Source: Hymenobacter rigui (lineage in GTDB: Bacteria; Bacteroidota; Bacteroidia; Cytophagales; Hymenobacteraceae). From it: DNA of 64,000 nt. Of this stretch, positions 8,460 to 17,700 are shown piece by piece. The position numbers and the translations under genes were made by a program. The stretch spans positions 344,185-408,184 of the forward strand of contig NZ_RWIT01000005.1 of the NCBI RefSeq assembly GCF_003944715.1, written 5' to 3'. Under the pieces are notes generated by a model. The model was not told the origin of the DNA. It saw only the letters and a program-made list of their open reading frames with translations, and ran no database searches. Every line of letters begins with the position of its first letter. The stretch's first letter is position 1.

Positions 8460-10859
8460 ATGAAACGCCGCCCTCTTTACCGTCTGCTGGCGGGCCTTGG
8501 CCTGTTGCTGCTGCTTTTGCTGGGGCTGGATTGGGCGTTTCCGGTGCCCCCGGCCCCGCAGTACTCGCCCCTGGTGCTGGCCGCCGACGGCTCGGTGCTG
8601 CACGCCTACCTCAACCCCACCCAGAAGTGGCGGATGAAAACCGAGCTGCGCGAGATTACGCCGGTGCTGCGGGCCGCCATCATTGAGAAAGAGGACCGGT
8701 GGTTTCGGTGGCATTTCGGCGTGAATCCCGTGGCCCTGGTGCAGGCGGCCGGGCGCAATCTGTTCGGCACGGGGCGCACCACCGGGGCCAGCACCATTAC
8801 CATGCAGGTGGCCCGGCTGCTGGAACCCAAGGAGCGCACGTTGCCCAATAAGCTGCTGGAAATGGTCCGGGCGGTGCAGCTGGAGGCCCACTACAACAAG
8901 GACGAGATTCTGCAGCTGTACCTGAACCTGGTACCCTACGGCGGCAACGTGGAAGGCGTGAAATCGGCCGCTTTGCTCTATTTCCAGCAAACGCCCGACT
9001 ACCTCTCCCTGGCCCAGACGGTAACGCTGGCCATCATCCCGAACCGGCCGCGGGGGCTGGTGCTGGGCAAGAACAACGCGGCCGTGCTCCGGGAGCGGAA
9101 CCGGTGGCTGCGGCGCTTCGGGGCGGCCGGGCTGTTTCCGGCGCAGGACGTGGCCGATGCCCTGCTGGAACCCCTGAACGTGCAGCGCCACCCCGCCCCC
9201 ACCCTGGCCCCGCACCTTTCGCGGCGGCTGGTGCGGCAGTTTCCGCACACAGCCATCATCCGCAGCAGCCTGCAGCGCAGCAAGCAAAGCAAGGCCGAAG
9301 ACCTCACGCTGGGCTACGTGCGCCGCCTGCGCGAGCTGGGCATCACGCAGGCGGCCGTGCTGGTGGTCAACAACCGCACCCGGCAGGTGGAAGCCTACGT
9401 GGGCTCAGCCGATTTCCGGGACTTCGGGAGCCAGGGCCAGAACGACGGCGTGGTGGCGGTCCGCTCGCCGGGCAGCACGCTCAAGCCGTTTCTCTATGCG
9501 CTGGCTATGGACCAAGGCCTCGTTACGCCTAAGCTGCTGCTGCCCGACGTACCCACTAACTTCCAGGGCTACCGCCCCGAGAACTTCGACAAGCACTGCA
9601 ACGGCGAAGTAACGCTGGAGCGCGCCTTGGCCTACTCGCTCAACATCCCGGCCGTGCGCGTGCTCAACCAGCTCGGCGTGCCCGCCTTCACCGAGAAGCT
9701 GCAGCAGGCCGGCTTCCAGAATGTGAAGCGCAACCGCCCCCAGTTGGGCCTGAGCAGTATTCTGGGTGGTTGCGGGGCATCGTTGGAGGAACTAACAAAT
9801 CTGTATGTGACGCTGGCTGATGCCGGGCAGTACGCGCCGCTGCGCTACCGGGCACCCCACCCCCCGGTCCCCTCCCCTCCGGGAGAGGCGGAGCCTGACG
9901 AAGACGTTGAACGAAATTATTCGGCTCCCCCTCTCCCGGAGGGGGGTGGGGTGCTCCGGCAGAACGGCAACCAGCTCATCTCCCCCGCCGCCGCCTTTCT
10001 CACCACCGACATCCTCAGCCAGCTCACCCGGCCCGATTTGCCATTGGGCGCGGCCAGCAGCATGCGCCTGCCCAAAGTGGCCTGGAAAACCGGCACCAGC
10101 TACGGCCGCCGCGACGCCTGGAGCATTGGCTACAACCGGCAGTACACCATCGGCGTGTGGCTGGGCAACTTCAGCGGCCAGGGCAGCCCGGCTCTGACTG
10201 GAGCCGACGTAGCCACGCCTCTGCTGTTCGACCTCTTCAACGCCTTGGCCTACAACTCGCCCAACGACTGGTTTGCGCCCCCGGTGGCGCTGGATTTCCG
10301 GCTGGTGTGTACCGAAAGCGGGCTGGTGCCGGGTGAAAACTGCCCCCATCAGGTAATCGACTACTTCTTGCCCAACGTGAGCAGCGGGCAGCGCTGCCAG
10401 CACCAGCGTGAGGTGCTGGTATCGGCCGATGGCGGGTTTGCCTACTGCCGGGCATGCGCACCAGCGGCCGGCTACCGGCGCGAGCTATACCCCAACCTGC
10501 TGCCCGAGGTGGCGGCCTACAAGGAGGCCCAGGGCATTCCGTACCGCCGGCTGCCGCCCCACAACCCGCAGTGCCAGCTGGTGCGCGGCGGTCCGGAAAA
10601 GGCCCCCAGCATCACCTCGCCCACCGCCAACACCGAGTACGTGCTCAACGCCCACGAGCAGCAGCAGCTCCTGCTGAGCTGCACCACCGACAACGAGGTA
10701 CGCCAAGTGCACTGGTACGTGAACGACCAATTTCTGCGCACGGCCCGGGCCACCGAGCGGGTCTTTTTCCGGCCCCAGCCCGGCCCCCTCAAAATCTCCT
10801 GCGCCGACGACCACGGCCGCAACACCGACGTGCTGGTGACGGTGACGGAGCTGGAATAA
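8460..10859 (+). CDS. pbpC: Penicillin-binding protein 1C
   Basis: A 799-residue class A PBP that polymerises and may crosslink peptidoglycan on the periplasmic face. After one N-terminal membrane segment comes the GT51 transglycosylase domain, with EKEDRWFRWHFGVNP and GASTITMQVARLL. The transpeptidase domain has SxxK (S339-T-L-K342), SLN (near residue 393) and KTGTS (from residue 543). The C-terminal 100 or so residues fit the PBP1C-specific beta domain. It sits close to an A2M gene, as in the known yfhM-pbpC pairing. Residues of about 464-500 are a Pro/Gly/Glu-rich insert encoded by a palindromic repeat, which separates LRYR from RQNGNQLISP inside the transpeptidase domain; activity may be altered. 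Confidence 0.93.
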   Translation: MKRRPLYRLLAGLGLLLLLLLGLDWAFPVPPAPQYSPLVLAADGSVLHAYLNPTQKWRMKTELREITPVLRAAIIEKEDRWFRWHFGVNPVALVQAAGRNLFGTGRTTGASTITMQVARLLEPKERTLPNKLLEMVRAVQLEAHYNKDEILQLYLNLVPYGGNVEGVKSAALLYFQQTPDYLSLAQTVTLAIIPNRPRGLVLGKNNAAVLRERNRWLRRFGAAGLFPAQDVADALLEPLNVQRHPAPTLAPHLSRRLVRQFPHTAIIRSSLQRSKQSKAEDLTLGYVRRLRELGITQAAVLVVNNRTRQVEAYVGSADFRDFGSQGQNDGVVAVRSPGSTLKPFLYALAMDQGLVTPKLLLPDVPTNFQGYRPENFDKHCNGEVTLERALAYSLNIPAVRVLNQLGVPAFTEKLQQAGFQNVKRNRPQLGLSSILGGCGASLEELTNLYVTLADAGQYAPLRYRAPHPPVPSPPGEAEPDEDVERNYSAPPLPEGGGVLRQNGNQLISPAAAFLTTDILSQLTRPDLPLGAASSMRLPKVAWKTGTSYGRRDAWSIGYNRQYTIGVWLGNFSGQGSPALTGADVATPLLFDLFNALAYNSPNDWFAPPVALDFRLVCTESGLVPGENCPHQVIDYFLPNVSSGQRCQHQREVLVSADGGFAYCRACAPAAGYRRELYPNLLPEVAAYKEAQGIPYRRLPPHNPQCQLVRGGPEKAPSITSPTANTEYVLNAHEQQQLLLSCTTDNEVRQVHWYVNDQFLRTARATERVFFRPQPGPLKISCADDHGRNTDVLVTVTELE
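9849..9959. repeat. Palindromic repeat inserted in frame within pbpC
   Basis: About 111 bp (37 codons) bounded by GCACCCCACCCCC and its complement GGGGGTGGGGTGC. A second, inner pairing (CTCCGGGAG and CTCCCGGAG) lies inside. The stretch 9882-9901 reads, on the other strand, TCGTCAGGCTCCGCCTCTCC, one mismatch in 20 from 14682-14701 in the efflux operon spacer. The reading frame is kept, so the element is translated. Confidence 0.75.
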
Positions 10860-10986
10860 GGCACTCACAGAGTAGTGTGTGTTGCGTAGTTCGCACCCTC
10901 GAGTTTGAAGCCGCTGATCAGGCCGGTAGATTCCCGCATGGAATAACGCTCAACTACCTTTTCTCTACTTCTAGCACTACGGTTCA

Positions 10987-11496
10987 ATGAGTGTCAAAGA
11001 GCTTTTCGTAAAAACCGGCTTGTTCATTTTAGCACCGGCATTTCTTGTATATGGGTGTTTGCGCCTGAATGAGGGTGTAGCGCTTCAGCGAGCGGCTGAT
11101 CGAATGTGCCTAAAGTCACTCAGCAGCCCGGCTCTAACCTCACTAACCCTAGTGGGCCAGGCAGATAATGGGCGTTTAATTTATAAAAGCACCACCGACA
11201 CATCTACCCTTCAACGCTTACGGCAACTGGCCAGAAAGCTGCGCCCGATACGCGTGAAGCCCGGTGATTATCGTCCCTCAGTACGTCACTATACCATGCT
11301 ACTTGGCAAGGGCACTGACACTTGTGAAGTGACACTCTACAAGATGCCAGCAGGTCAGGCCGATTTGCTCAACGGAGTGCAGGACACTGCTTATACAGCA
11401 CCACAGCTTACGCCTTTTCTAGACAGCGTATTCCGCTCTCTACCTCACAGTTCCGGTGAAAACGCTACACCAATAGAGCACTGGCTAAGCAAGTAA
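10987..11496 (+). CDS. Hypothetical membrane-associated protein
   Basis: 169 residues of unknown family. The N-terminus (TGLFILAPAFLVYGCL) is one hydrophobic segment that could be a signal anchor, or a lipoprotein signal with an atypical lipobox. The remainder is polar with Thr/Asp-rich patches. Base composition is more mixed than in pbpC upstream, suggesting an orphan or accessory gene. The ATG at 10987 is preceded by CTACCTTTTC, which loosely resembles a Bacteroidota -7 box. Neighbours give no hint of function. Confidence 0.6.
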   Translation: MSVKELFVKTGLFILAPAFLVYGCLRLNEGVALQRAADRMCLKSLSSPALTSLTLVGQADNGRLIYKSTTDTSTLQRLRQLARKLRPIRVKPGDYRPSVRHYTMLLGKGTDTCEVTLYKMPAGQADLLNGVQDTAYTAPQLTPFLDSVFRSLPHSSGENATPIEHWLSK

Positions 11497-11975
11497 AGCC
11501 GGCAAGCGGAGAAGTTTTTACACCATTGTGCCTGTAGCCAAGGCCTCGCAGAATGTAGTCGGGATGTACCATGCGTGGTTGAGCCTGATGGCCGCTATGT
11601 TGTTATACGCACAAAAACCACGCGGCTTCTTCATCTGGAGCCCACCTATCCGCAACTCTTGGTTGCGCGTGTCACATACCTGAACATAGTGATGTAATGG
11701 CCTGGAATTTTCCTCGTAAGCTGAGCAGTATCAACTCGTTTCTGAGAAGTGCCATAACCTTTCCATAACTGATGGGTTTACTAGGCTTCCGCTCCTTTCG
11801 TCTACCGGAACGGGGCCGGCCTTTCGGGGCTGGCCAGTCGTTTCCAGGCCCCCGGGCCGCGTGCAGCCTCCCCCCGGCTGCCGTGTCCATCGGGGCATCC
11901 GCCCTTCTGCTTCCAGTGGGTTCCCCAGCCCTGAACCGTTCAGTTACGTATCGGAGTAACTGCTTTTCCTTTCGT
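11497..11975 (+). other. Spacer with a startless open frame and the efflux operon leader
   Basis: This 479-bp stretch holds no clear gene. Directly after the stop at 11494-11496 the same frame stays open to a taa at 11695-11697. Its translation contains protein-like text (VEPDGRYVVIRTKTTR, LEPTYPQLLVARVTYL) but it has no ATG except the last codon before the stop. It may be a gene remnant. The rest is the probable leader and promoter region of the efflux operon; I see no convincing terminator. Confidence 0.35.
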
Positions 11976-13334
11976 ATGAAACACGTACACCAGGCGCTTC
12001 GGCTTCTGCTGGGCATTTTGTGGCTGGCCCCCGCCGGGGTGCTGGCACAGCCCACCTCCCCTGTTCTGCCCGCCGACACGGCGCTCAGCCTTCAACAGTG
12101 CCTTAATGTGGCGTTGGTAAACCAGCCGCTGGTGCGCCAGGCCCGCATCGACCAGGAGATTACCCGCTCTACCAACCAGATTGCCTTGGCGGGCTGGTTG
12201 CCGCAGGTGGGCTTGCAGGGCACGGCCCAGCATTATTTCCAGCTACCCTTCACCATCTTCCCCGACCCCACTACCGGCACGCTCACGCCCCGCCAGATTG
12301 GGGTGCGCAACGTGACCACCGTGGGCCTGAGCGGCACCCAGGCCATCTACAACAACGACGTGCTGCTGGCAGCCCGCAGCAAGCGGTTCAACAACCAGGC
12401 CGCTGAGCAGAGCACGGTGAACGTGAAGATTTCTACTGTGTCGGATGTGAGCAAGAGCTTTTACGACGTGCTGCTGGCCCAACGTCAGCTGGACGTGTTC
12501 AGCCAGGATATTGCCCGCCTGCAGCGCAACTACCGCGACGCCCGGGCCCGCTACGATACCGGCATTGCTGATAAAACCGAGTACCTGCAGGCCGAAGTGT
12601 CGCTGAATAACTCCCTGGCCGGCCGCAAGCAGGCCCAGGAGGCTATTAAGGCCCGCTTGGCGTATCTGAAACAGCTGATGGGCCTGCCGCCCGAGCGCCG
12701 CCTGGCTGTGCAGTACGACACCCTGCAGCTGGAGCTGGAAGCCTCCGCCGACACGGCCGCCGCCCTGAACACCGGCAACCGGATTGAGCTCCAGCAGCTG
12801 CAAACCCAGAAATCCTTACAGAGCCTGACGGTGGACTACTACCGCTTTGGGTTCCTGCCGTCGTTGTCGGCGTTTGCCAACTACAACTCGGTGTTTCAGA
12901 ATAACTCGGCCAGCGAGCTGTACCGCACCCGCTTCCCCAACTCCTACGCGGGACTGCAGCTGGGTCTGCCCATTTTCACCGGCTTCCGGCGCACCCAGAA
13001 CATCCGCCGGGCCCGCCTGCAAACCAACCGCCTCGACGAGGACATCACCAACACCCGCAACCAGATCAACACGGAGTACGCCACGGCGCTGGCCAACTAC
13101 AAGGGCTACTACACGCAATACGTGCTGGGTAAGCGCAACCTGGAAGCTTCCAAGGAGGTGTACAACGTCATCAACCTGCAATACCGGGAGGGCATCCGGG
13201 CCTACATCGACCTGATTGTGGCACAGACCACCCTGCGTACTTCCCAGCTTAACTACTACACCGCCCTGTTTCAGCTGCTGAGCAGCAAAGTAGACTTGCT
13301 GCGCGCCCGTGGCGAACTACCTACGGAGTATTAA
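11976..13334 (+). CDS. TolC family outer membrane efflux protein
   Basis: 452 residues from the ATG at 11976. An N-terminal signal peptide (LLLGILWLAPAGVLAQ) is followed by two outer-membrane-factor repeats rich in Ala, Gln and Asn, typical of TolC coiled-coil barrels (SLQQCLNVALVNQPLVRQA at the first repeat, long helices such as LQAEVSLNNSLAGRKQAQ). It should form the trimeric outer-membrane channel of the export system. It is first in an operon with an adaptor (62-bp gap) and an RND pump. The frame is open 68 codons upstream, but that part looks non-coding, and the chosen ATG directly precedes the signal peptide. Confidence 0.93.
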   Translation: MKHVHQALRLLLGILWLAPAGVLAQPTSPVLPADTALSLQQCLNVALVNQPLVRQARIDQEITRSTNQIALAGWLPQVGLQGTAQHYFQLPFTIFPDPTTGTLTPRQIGVRNVTTVGLSGTQAIYNNDVLLAARSKRFNNQAAEQSTVNVKISTVSDVSKSFYDVLLAQRQLDVFSQDIARLQRNYRDARARYDTGIADKTEYLQAEVSLNNSLAGRKQAQEAIKARLAYLKQLMGLPPERRLAVQYDTLQLELEASADTAAALNTGNRIELQQLQTQKSLQSLTVDYYRFGFLPSLSAFANYNSVFQNNSASELYRTRFPNSYAGLQLGLPIFTGFRRTQNIRRARLQTNRLDEDITNTRNQINTEYATALANYKGYYTQYVLGKRNLEASKEVYNVINLQYREGIRAYIDLIVAQTTLRTSQLNYYTALFQLLSSKVDLLRARGELPTEY

Positions 13335-13396
13335 GCACGATGTCCTAATCCGTTGAAACCTCTCCCCCTTCCTTTCCGCTGCTCCTGCTTTCTGAT

Positions 13397-14548
13397 ATGA
13401 ACCATACCCTCCTTCGCCCCCTCGCCTTTGCCACCAGCCTGTTGGCCCTGGCCAGCTGTGGCAAAAAAGAAGACGAAAAAGCCGCCGGCCCACCGCCAGC
13501 CACGCCCGTTACGCTGGTAGATGCCCGTACCACCGAGGCCGTGTATTACGACGAGTACCCCGCCACCGTGGTAGCCCTCAATAACGTGGAGCTGCGCAGC
13601 CAGGTAGCTGGGTTTATTACCCGTATCTACTTCAAGGATGGCGACGTGGTGCAGAAAGGCCAGCCTCTGTACGAAATTGACCGGCGCAAATACCAGGCAG
13701 CTTATCAGCAGGCCCTGGCTGGCCTCCGCAGCACCCAGGCTACTGTGCAGAACGCCAAAGTAAACCTGGACCGTTATCAGCGCCTGGCCCAGCAGGACGC
13801 CATTGCCAAGCAGATCGTAGATAACGCCTCTACCAGCTACGCCACGGCCCAGGCCCAGGTAGCCGAAGCCCAGGCCAACGTAGCGCTGGCCCGCACCGAC
13901 CTTGACTACTCCATTATCAACGCGCCTTTCACGGGGCGGATTGGTATTTCGCAGGTACGGCTGGGAGCCCAGGTAAGCCCCGGCACCACGCTGCTGAACA
14001 CCATCAGCGCCGAAGACCCCATGGGCGTGGACTTCGTGATTCCGGATACTGACCTGAGCCGCTTTGCCGACCTGCAACGCCAAAGCGGCGGCCGCGGCGA
14101 CTCTACCTTCCGGCTGGAACTACCCGGCGGCAGCCGTTACAACCTGCCCGGCAAGATTCTGGCCATTGACCGGGGCGTGGACCAGCAGACGGCTACCATC
14201 ACCATCCGGGTGCAGTTTGCCAACCCCGAGCGTAAGCTGAAAGACGGGATGAGCACCGTGCTGCACGTGCTCAACCGCCAATCGGGCCGCCGCCTCGTAA
14301 TTCCCTACAAAGCCGTGGTGGAGCAGATGGGCGAGAACTTCGTGTTCGTGGCCGGCGACAGCAGCAAGGCTATGCAGCGCAAAGTGCAGCTCGGCCCCCG
14401 CCTCCGCGACCAGATCGTCATCATGAACGGCATCAAGGAAGGCGACAAAGTGGTAACCGAAGGCCTGAACCGCCTGCGCGACGGAGGTAAAATCACCACC
14501 GGCACCCCGGCCCCGGCCGGCGCTCCGGCCGCCGGTGCGGCCAAGTAA
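13397..14548 (+). CDS. RND efflux periplasmic adaptor (membrane fusion protein)
   Basis: 383 residues. A lipoprotein signal ending LLALASCGKK anchors it to the inner membrane. Next come the barrel-sandwich (lipoyl-like) half-motifs: VELRSQVAGFITRIYFKDG before the helical hairpin and DYSIINAPFTGRIG after it. Beta-barrel and membrane-proximal domains follow. This is the AcrA/MexA layout: it connects the RND pump to the TolC-like channel encoded immediately upstream. The tail is Ala/Pro/Gly-rich (PAPAGAPAAGAAK). Substrates cannot be deduced. Confidence 0.93.
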   Translation: MNHTLLRPLAFATSLLALASCGKKEDEKAAGPPPATPVTLVDARTTEAVYYDEYPATVVALNNVELRSQVAGFITRIYFKDGDVVQKGQPLYEIDRRKYQAAYQQALAGLRSTQATVQNAKVNLDRYQRLAQQDAIAKQIVDNASTSYATAQAQVAEAQANVALARTDLDYSIINAPFTGRIGISQVRLGAQVSPGTTLLNTISAEDPMGVDFVIPDTDLSRFADLQRQSGGRGDSTFRLELPGGSRYNLPGKILAIDRGVDQQTATITIRVQFANPERKLKDGMSTVLHVLNRQSGRRLVIPYKAVVEQMGENFVFVAGDSSKAMQRKVQLGPRLRDQIVIMNGIKEGDKVVTEGLNRLRDGGKITTGTPAPAGAPAAGAAK

Positions 14549-14730
14549 CCTCACGCTCCGGCCCCCTCTCCTCAATAGAGGGGATGCGTTCAACGATTTC
14601 TCGTTGGCCGTTGCTTTTCGGCTTAGCTGAACTAGCAAAATCAAGTTCAAAACATCCATCGACGAAATACCCTCCTGCCAATCGTCAGGCTCCCCCTCTC
14701 CCCGAGGAGAGGGGGCTGGGGGGTGAGGTC
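14549..14730. repeat. Palindromic CCCCTCTCC-type repeat in the efflux operon
   Basis: The spacer between adaptor and pump is bounded by GGCCCCCTCTCC and GGAGAGGGGGCTGGGG, with less ordered sequence between. It contains TCGTCAGGCTCCCCCTCTCC at 14682-14701, almost identical to part of the pbpC insert. The inner stretch GCGTTCAACG also has a short counterpart there. The element lies inside an operon, so it is transcribed and could affect relative expression of pump and adaptor. Confidence 0.65.
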
Positions 14731-14737
14731 CACCGCT

Positions 14738-17700
14738 ATGATTGCAGAAACCTTTATCCGGCGCCCCGTCACGGCCATTGTTACCTCTTTGGTAATTGTG
14801 CTGGTGGGGGTGCTGGCCATCCTGAACCTGCCCGTGGGGCAGTATCCGGAAATTACGCCCCCAACCGTGTCGGTGAGCGGCACTTACACCGGGGCCGACG
14901 CCCAGACCGTGGAGCAGACCGTAGCCACGCCCGTGGAGGTGCAGGTGAACGGTACGCCCGGCATGACCTACCTGCAGAGCAACAGCACCAGCAACGGGCA
15001 GATGAGCATGACGGTGAACTTCGAGGTGGGCACCGACATCAACATTGCGGCTCTCGATGTGCAGAACCGCGTGGGCATTGCCTTGCCCACCCTGCCCCAG
15101 GAAGTGCAGCGCCTGGGCCTCACGGTGCGCAAACGGAACCCCAGCATTCTGATGCTGGTGGCCCTGTATGCTCCCAAAGGCACCCACAATACCACCTTCC
15201 TCGACAACTACGCCAACGTGTTTGTGAAGGACGCGCTGCTGCGTACCAAAGGTGTGGGCGACATTGTAAGCCGCGCCGACGACTTCTCGATGCGCGTGTG
15301 GCTCAACCCCGATAAACTCTCGCAGCTGGGCGTAACGGCCCAGGAGGTATCGGCCGCCATTCAGGAGCAGAATGCCCAGATTGCTGCCGGCTCCATTGGG
15401 GCCCCGCCCGCCCAAACCGGCCAGACGTTCGAGTACATCGTGTTTGTGAAGGGCCGCCTCACCAACACCGAGGAGTTCGGCAACATCATCGTCAAAACCC
15501 GCCCGACCGATGGCTCGGTGGTGTACCTCAAGGACGTGGCCCGGCTGGAGCTGGGCAAGTTCAACTACGCCAACAACTCCTTCGTGGACGGTAAGCGGGC
15601 CGCCTACCTGCTGGTATACCAGGCGCCCGGGGCCAACGCCCTGGAAACCTTCGAGAACGTAAACAAAACCATGGAACAGCTGAAAAAGCAGTTCCCCACC
15701 GACCTGGATTACGTGGTGCCGTTTGAGTCGGCCACCGTGGTGAAGGTGTCCATTGAGGAAGTGCTGCACACGCTGGTGGAAGCCCTAGTGCTGGTAATTA
15801 TTGTGGTGTTCCTGTTCCTACAGAGCTGGCGCTCCACGCTCATTCCGGTGCTGGCTATTCCGGTGTCCATCATCGGTACGTTCATCATGTTTATTCCGCT
15901 GGGCTTCACCATCAACACGCTCACCATGTTCGGCTTCGTGCTGGCCATTGGTATTGTGGTAGATGACGCCATTGTGGTGGTAGAAGCCGTGGAGCACAAC
16001 ATGAACGAGCGGGGCATGAGCCCGCTGGATGCCACGCTGGCCGCCATGCGCGAAATTTCGGCTCCGGTTATTGCCATTGCCCTCATTCTGGCGGCGGTAT
16101 TCGTGCCGGTGGGCTTCATCCCCGGCATCACCGGCCGCCTGTACCAGCAGTTTGCCATCACCATTGCCATTTCGGTGATTATTTCGGCCTTCGTGGCCCT
16201 GTCGCTCACGCCGGCGCTGTGCGTGCTGCTGCTCAAGCCCCACAAACGCGACGATAACTCGCGCGGCCTCGACCGGTTCTTCTATAAGTTCAATACTTGG
16301 TTCGACCGGGTGACGAGCAAGTATGGCAACGGGGTGCAGCGCGGCATCAAGCACTCCCGCTTCGTCGTTATCCTGCTGATCTGCATCATTGTGGCTACCG
16401 GCCTGCTGTTCCGCAGCAAGCCCTCGGGCTTTATCCCGACGGAAGACGAAGGCCGTCTGTTCGTGACCTTCACCCTACCGGAGGCTTCTTCCACGGAGCG
16501 CACCGTGAATACGCTGAAGGAAGTGATGAAGGAGCTGGGCCAGATCAAGGGCATCAAGCACTACGCCGGTCTGGGTGGTCTGAACGTGGTCAACTTCTCG
16601 TCCAAATCGAACAGCGGCACCGTGTTTTGCCAGCTGGAGCCCTGGGACGACCGGAAGGAGAAGGAGCAGCAGCTCCAGGGGCTGATTGAAACGGTGCAGA
16701 AGCGCCTGAGCCGCCTGAAGGAAGCCAACATCGTGGTGATTTCGCCGCCCGCTATTCCGGGTCTGGGTAACTCGGGTGGCTTCAGCTTCATTTTGCAGGA
16801 GCGCGAGGCCGGTGGCGACATCAAGAACTTCGATGCCAACCTCCAGGCCTTCGTGGGTGCGCTGCGCAAGCGGCCCGAAATCGTGAACCCCTTCTCGTTC
16901 TTCACCGCCAATACGCCCGGCTACCAGCTCACGATTGACCGGGAGAAGGCCAAGAAGCTCGGCGTTTCCATCTCCGATATCGGTACGGCCCTGCGCACCT
17001 ACCTGGGCTCATCTTACGTGAACGACTTCACGGTGTACGGCCGTAATTTCCGGGTAGTAACCCAGGCCGACAGCTCCTACCGTGCCGACATCAGCAACCT
17101 GGGCCAATATTACGTGCGCAACACCGCCGGCGGCATGGTGCCCCTGAGCGCCGTAACCAGCTACAAGCGCACGGAGTCGGCCCCGCTGATTTCGCACTAC
17201 AACCTGTTCCGCTCGGCCGAAATCAACGGTAACGCCGCCCCCGGCTACAGCTCCGGCGACGCGCTGAAGGCCCTGCAGGAAACGGCTGCCCAAAGCCTGC
17301 CCGCCGGGTATGGCTTCGAGTTTTCGGGCCTGAGCCGTGAGGAACAGCTGGCCGGCGGGCAGACGGTGTACATTTTTGCGCTGTCCATCGTCTTCGTATT
17401 TCTGTTTCTGGCGGCGTTGTATGAGAGCTGGTCGGTGCCCTTCTCGGTACTGCTGGCCGTGCCGCTGGGTGCATTCGGGGCTATTCTGGCGCTGTTCTTC
17501 CTGCCCAAGCTCACCAACAACGTGTACGCCCAGATTGGTCTGATCACGCTGATTGGTTTATCGGCCAAAAACGCCATTCTGATTATTGAGTTTGCTAAGG
17601 AGCGGGTAGATAAGGGCATGCCCTTGGTGGATGCTACCCTGGAAGCCGTGCGCCTGCGTCTGCGGCCCATCGTTATGACTTCGCTGGCCTTTATCCTGGG

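Noticed and set aside
8382..9287. N-terminal extension of the Uma2 frame
   Set aside because: It runs antisense through pbpC and has no Uma2 similarity; the ATG at 8381 matches the family start.
10860..10986. Possible tRNA remnant (GTTCGCACCC-like words)
   Set aside because: No cloverleaf could be drawn; no acceptor or anticodon stem pairs.
11772..11975. Upstream extension of the TolC-like protein
   Set aside because: The signal peptide begins only at 11976, so the extra 68 codons would bury it; the sequence is Pro/Arg-rich non-coding type.
14120..15769. 549-residue minus-strand open frame
   Set aside because: Crosses the adaptor, repeat and pump genes on the opposite strand; composition is that of a reverse-complement shadow.
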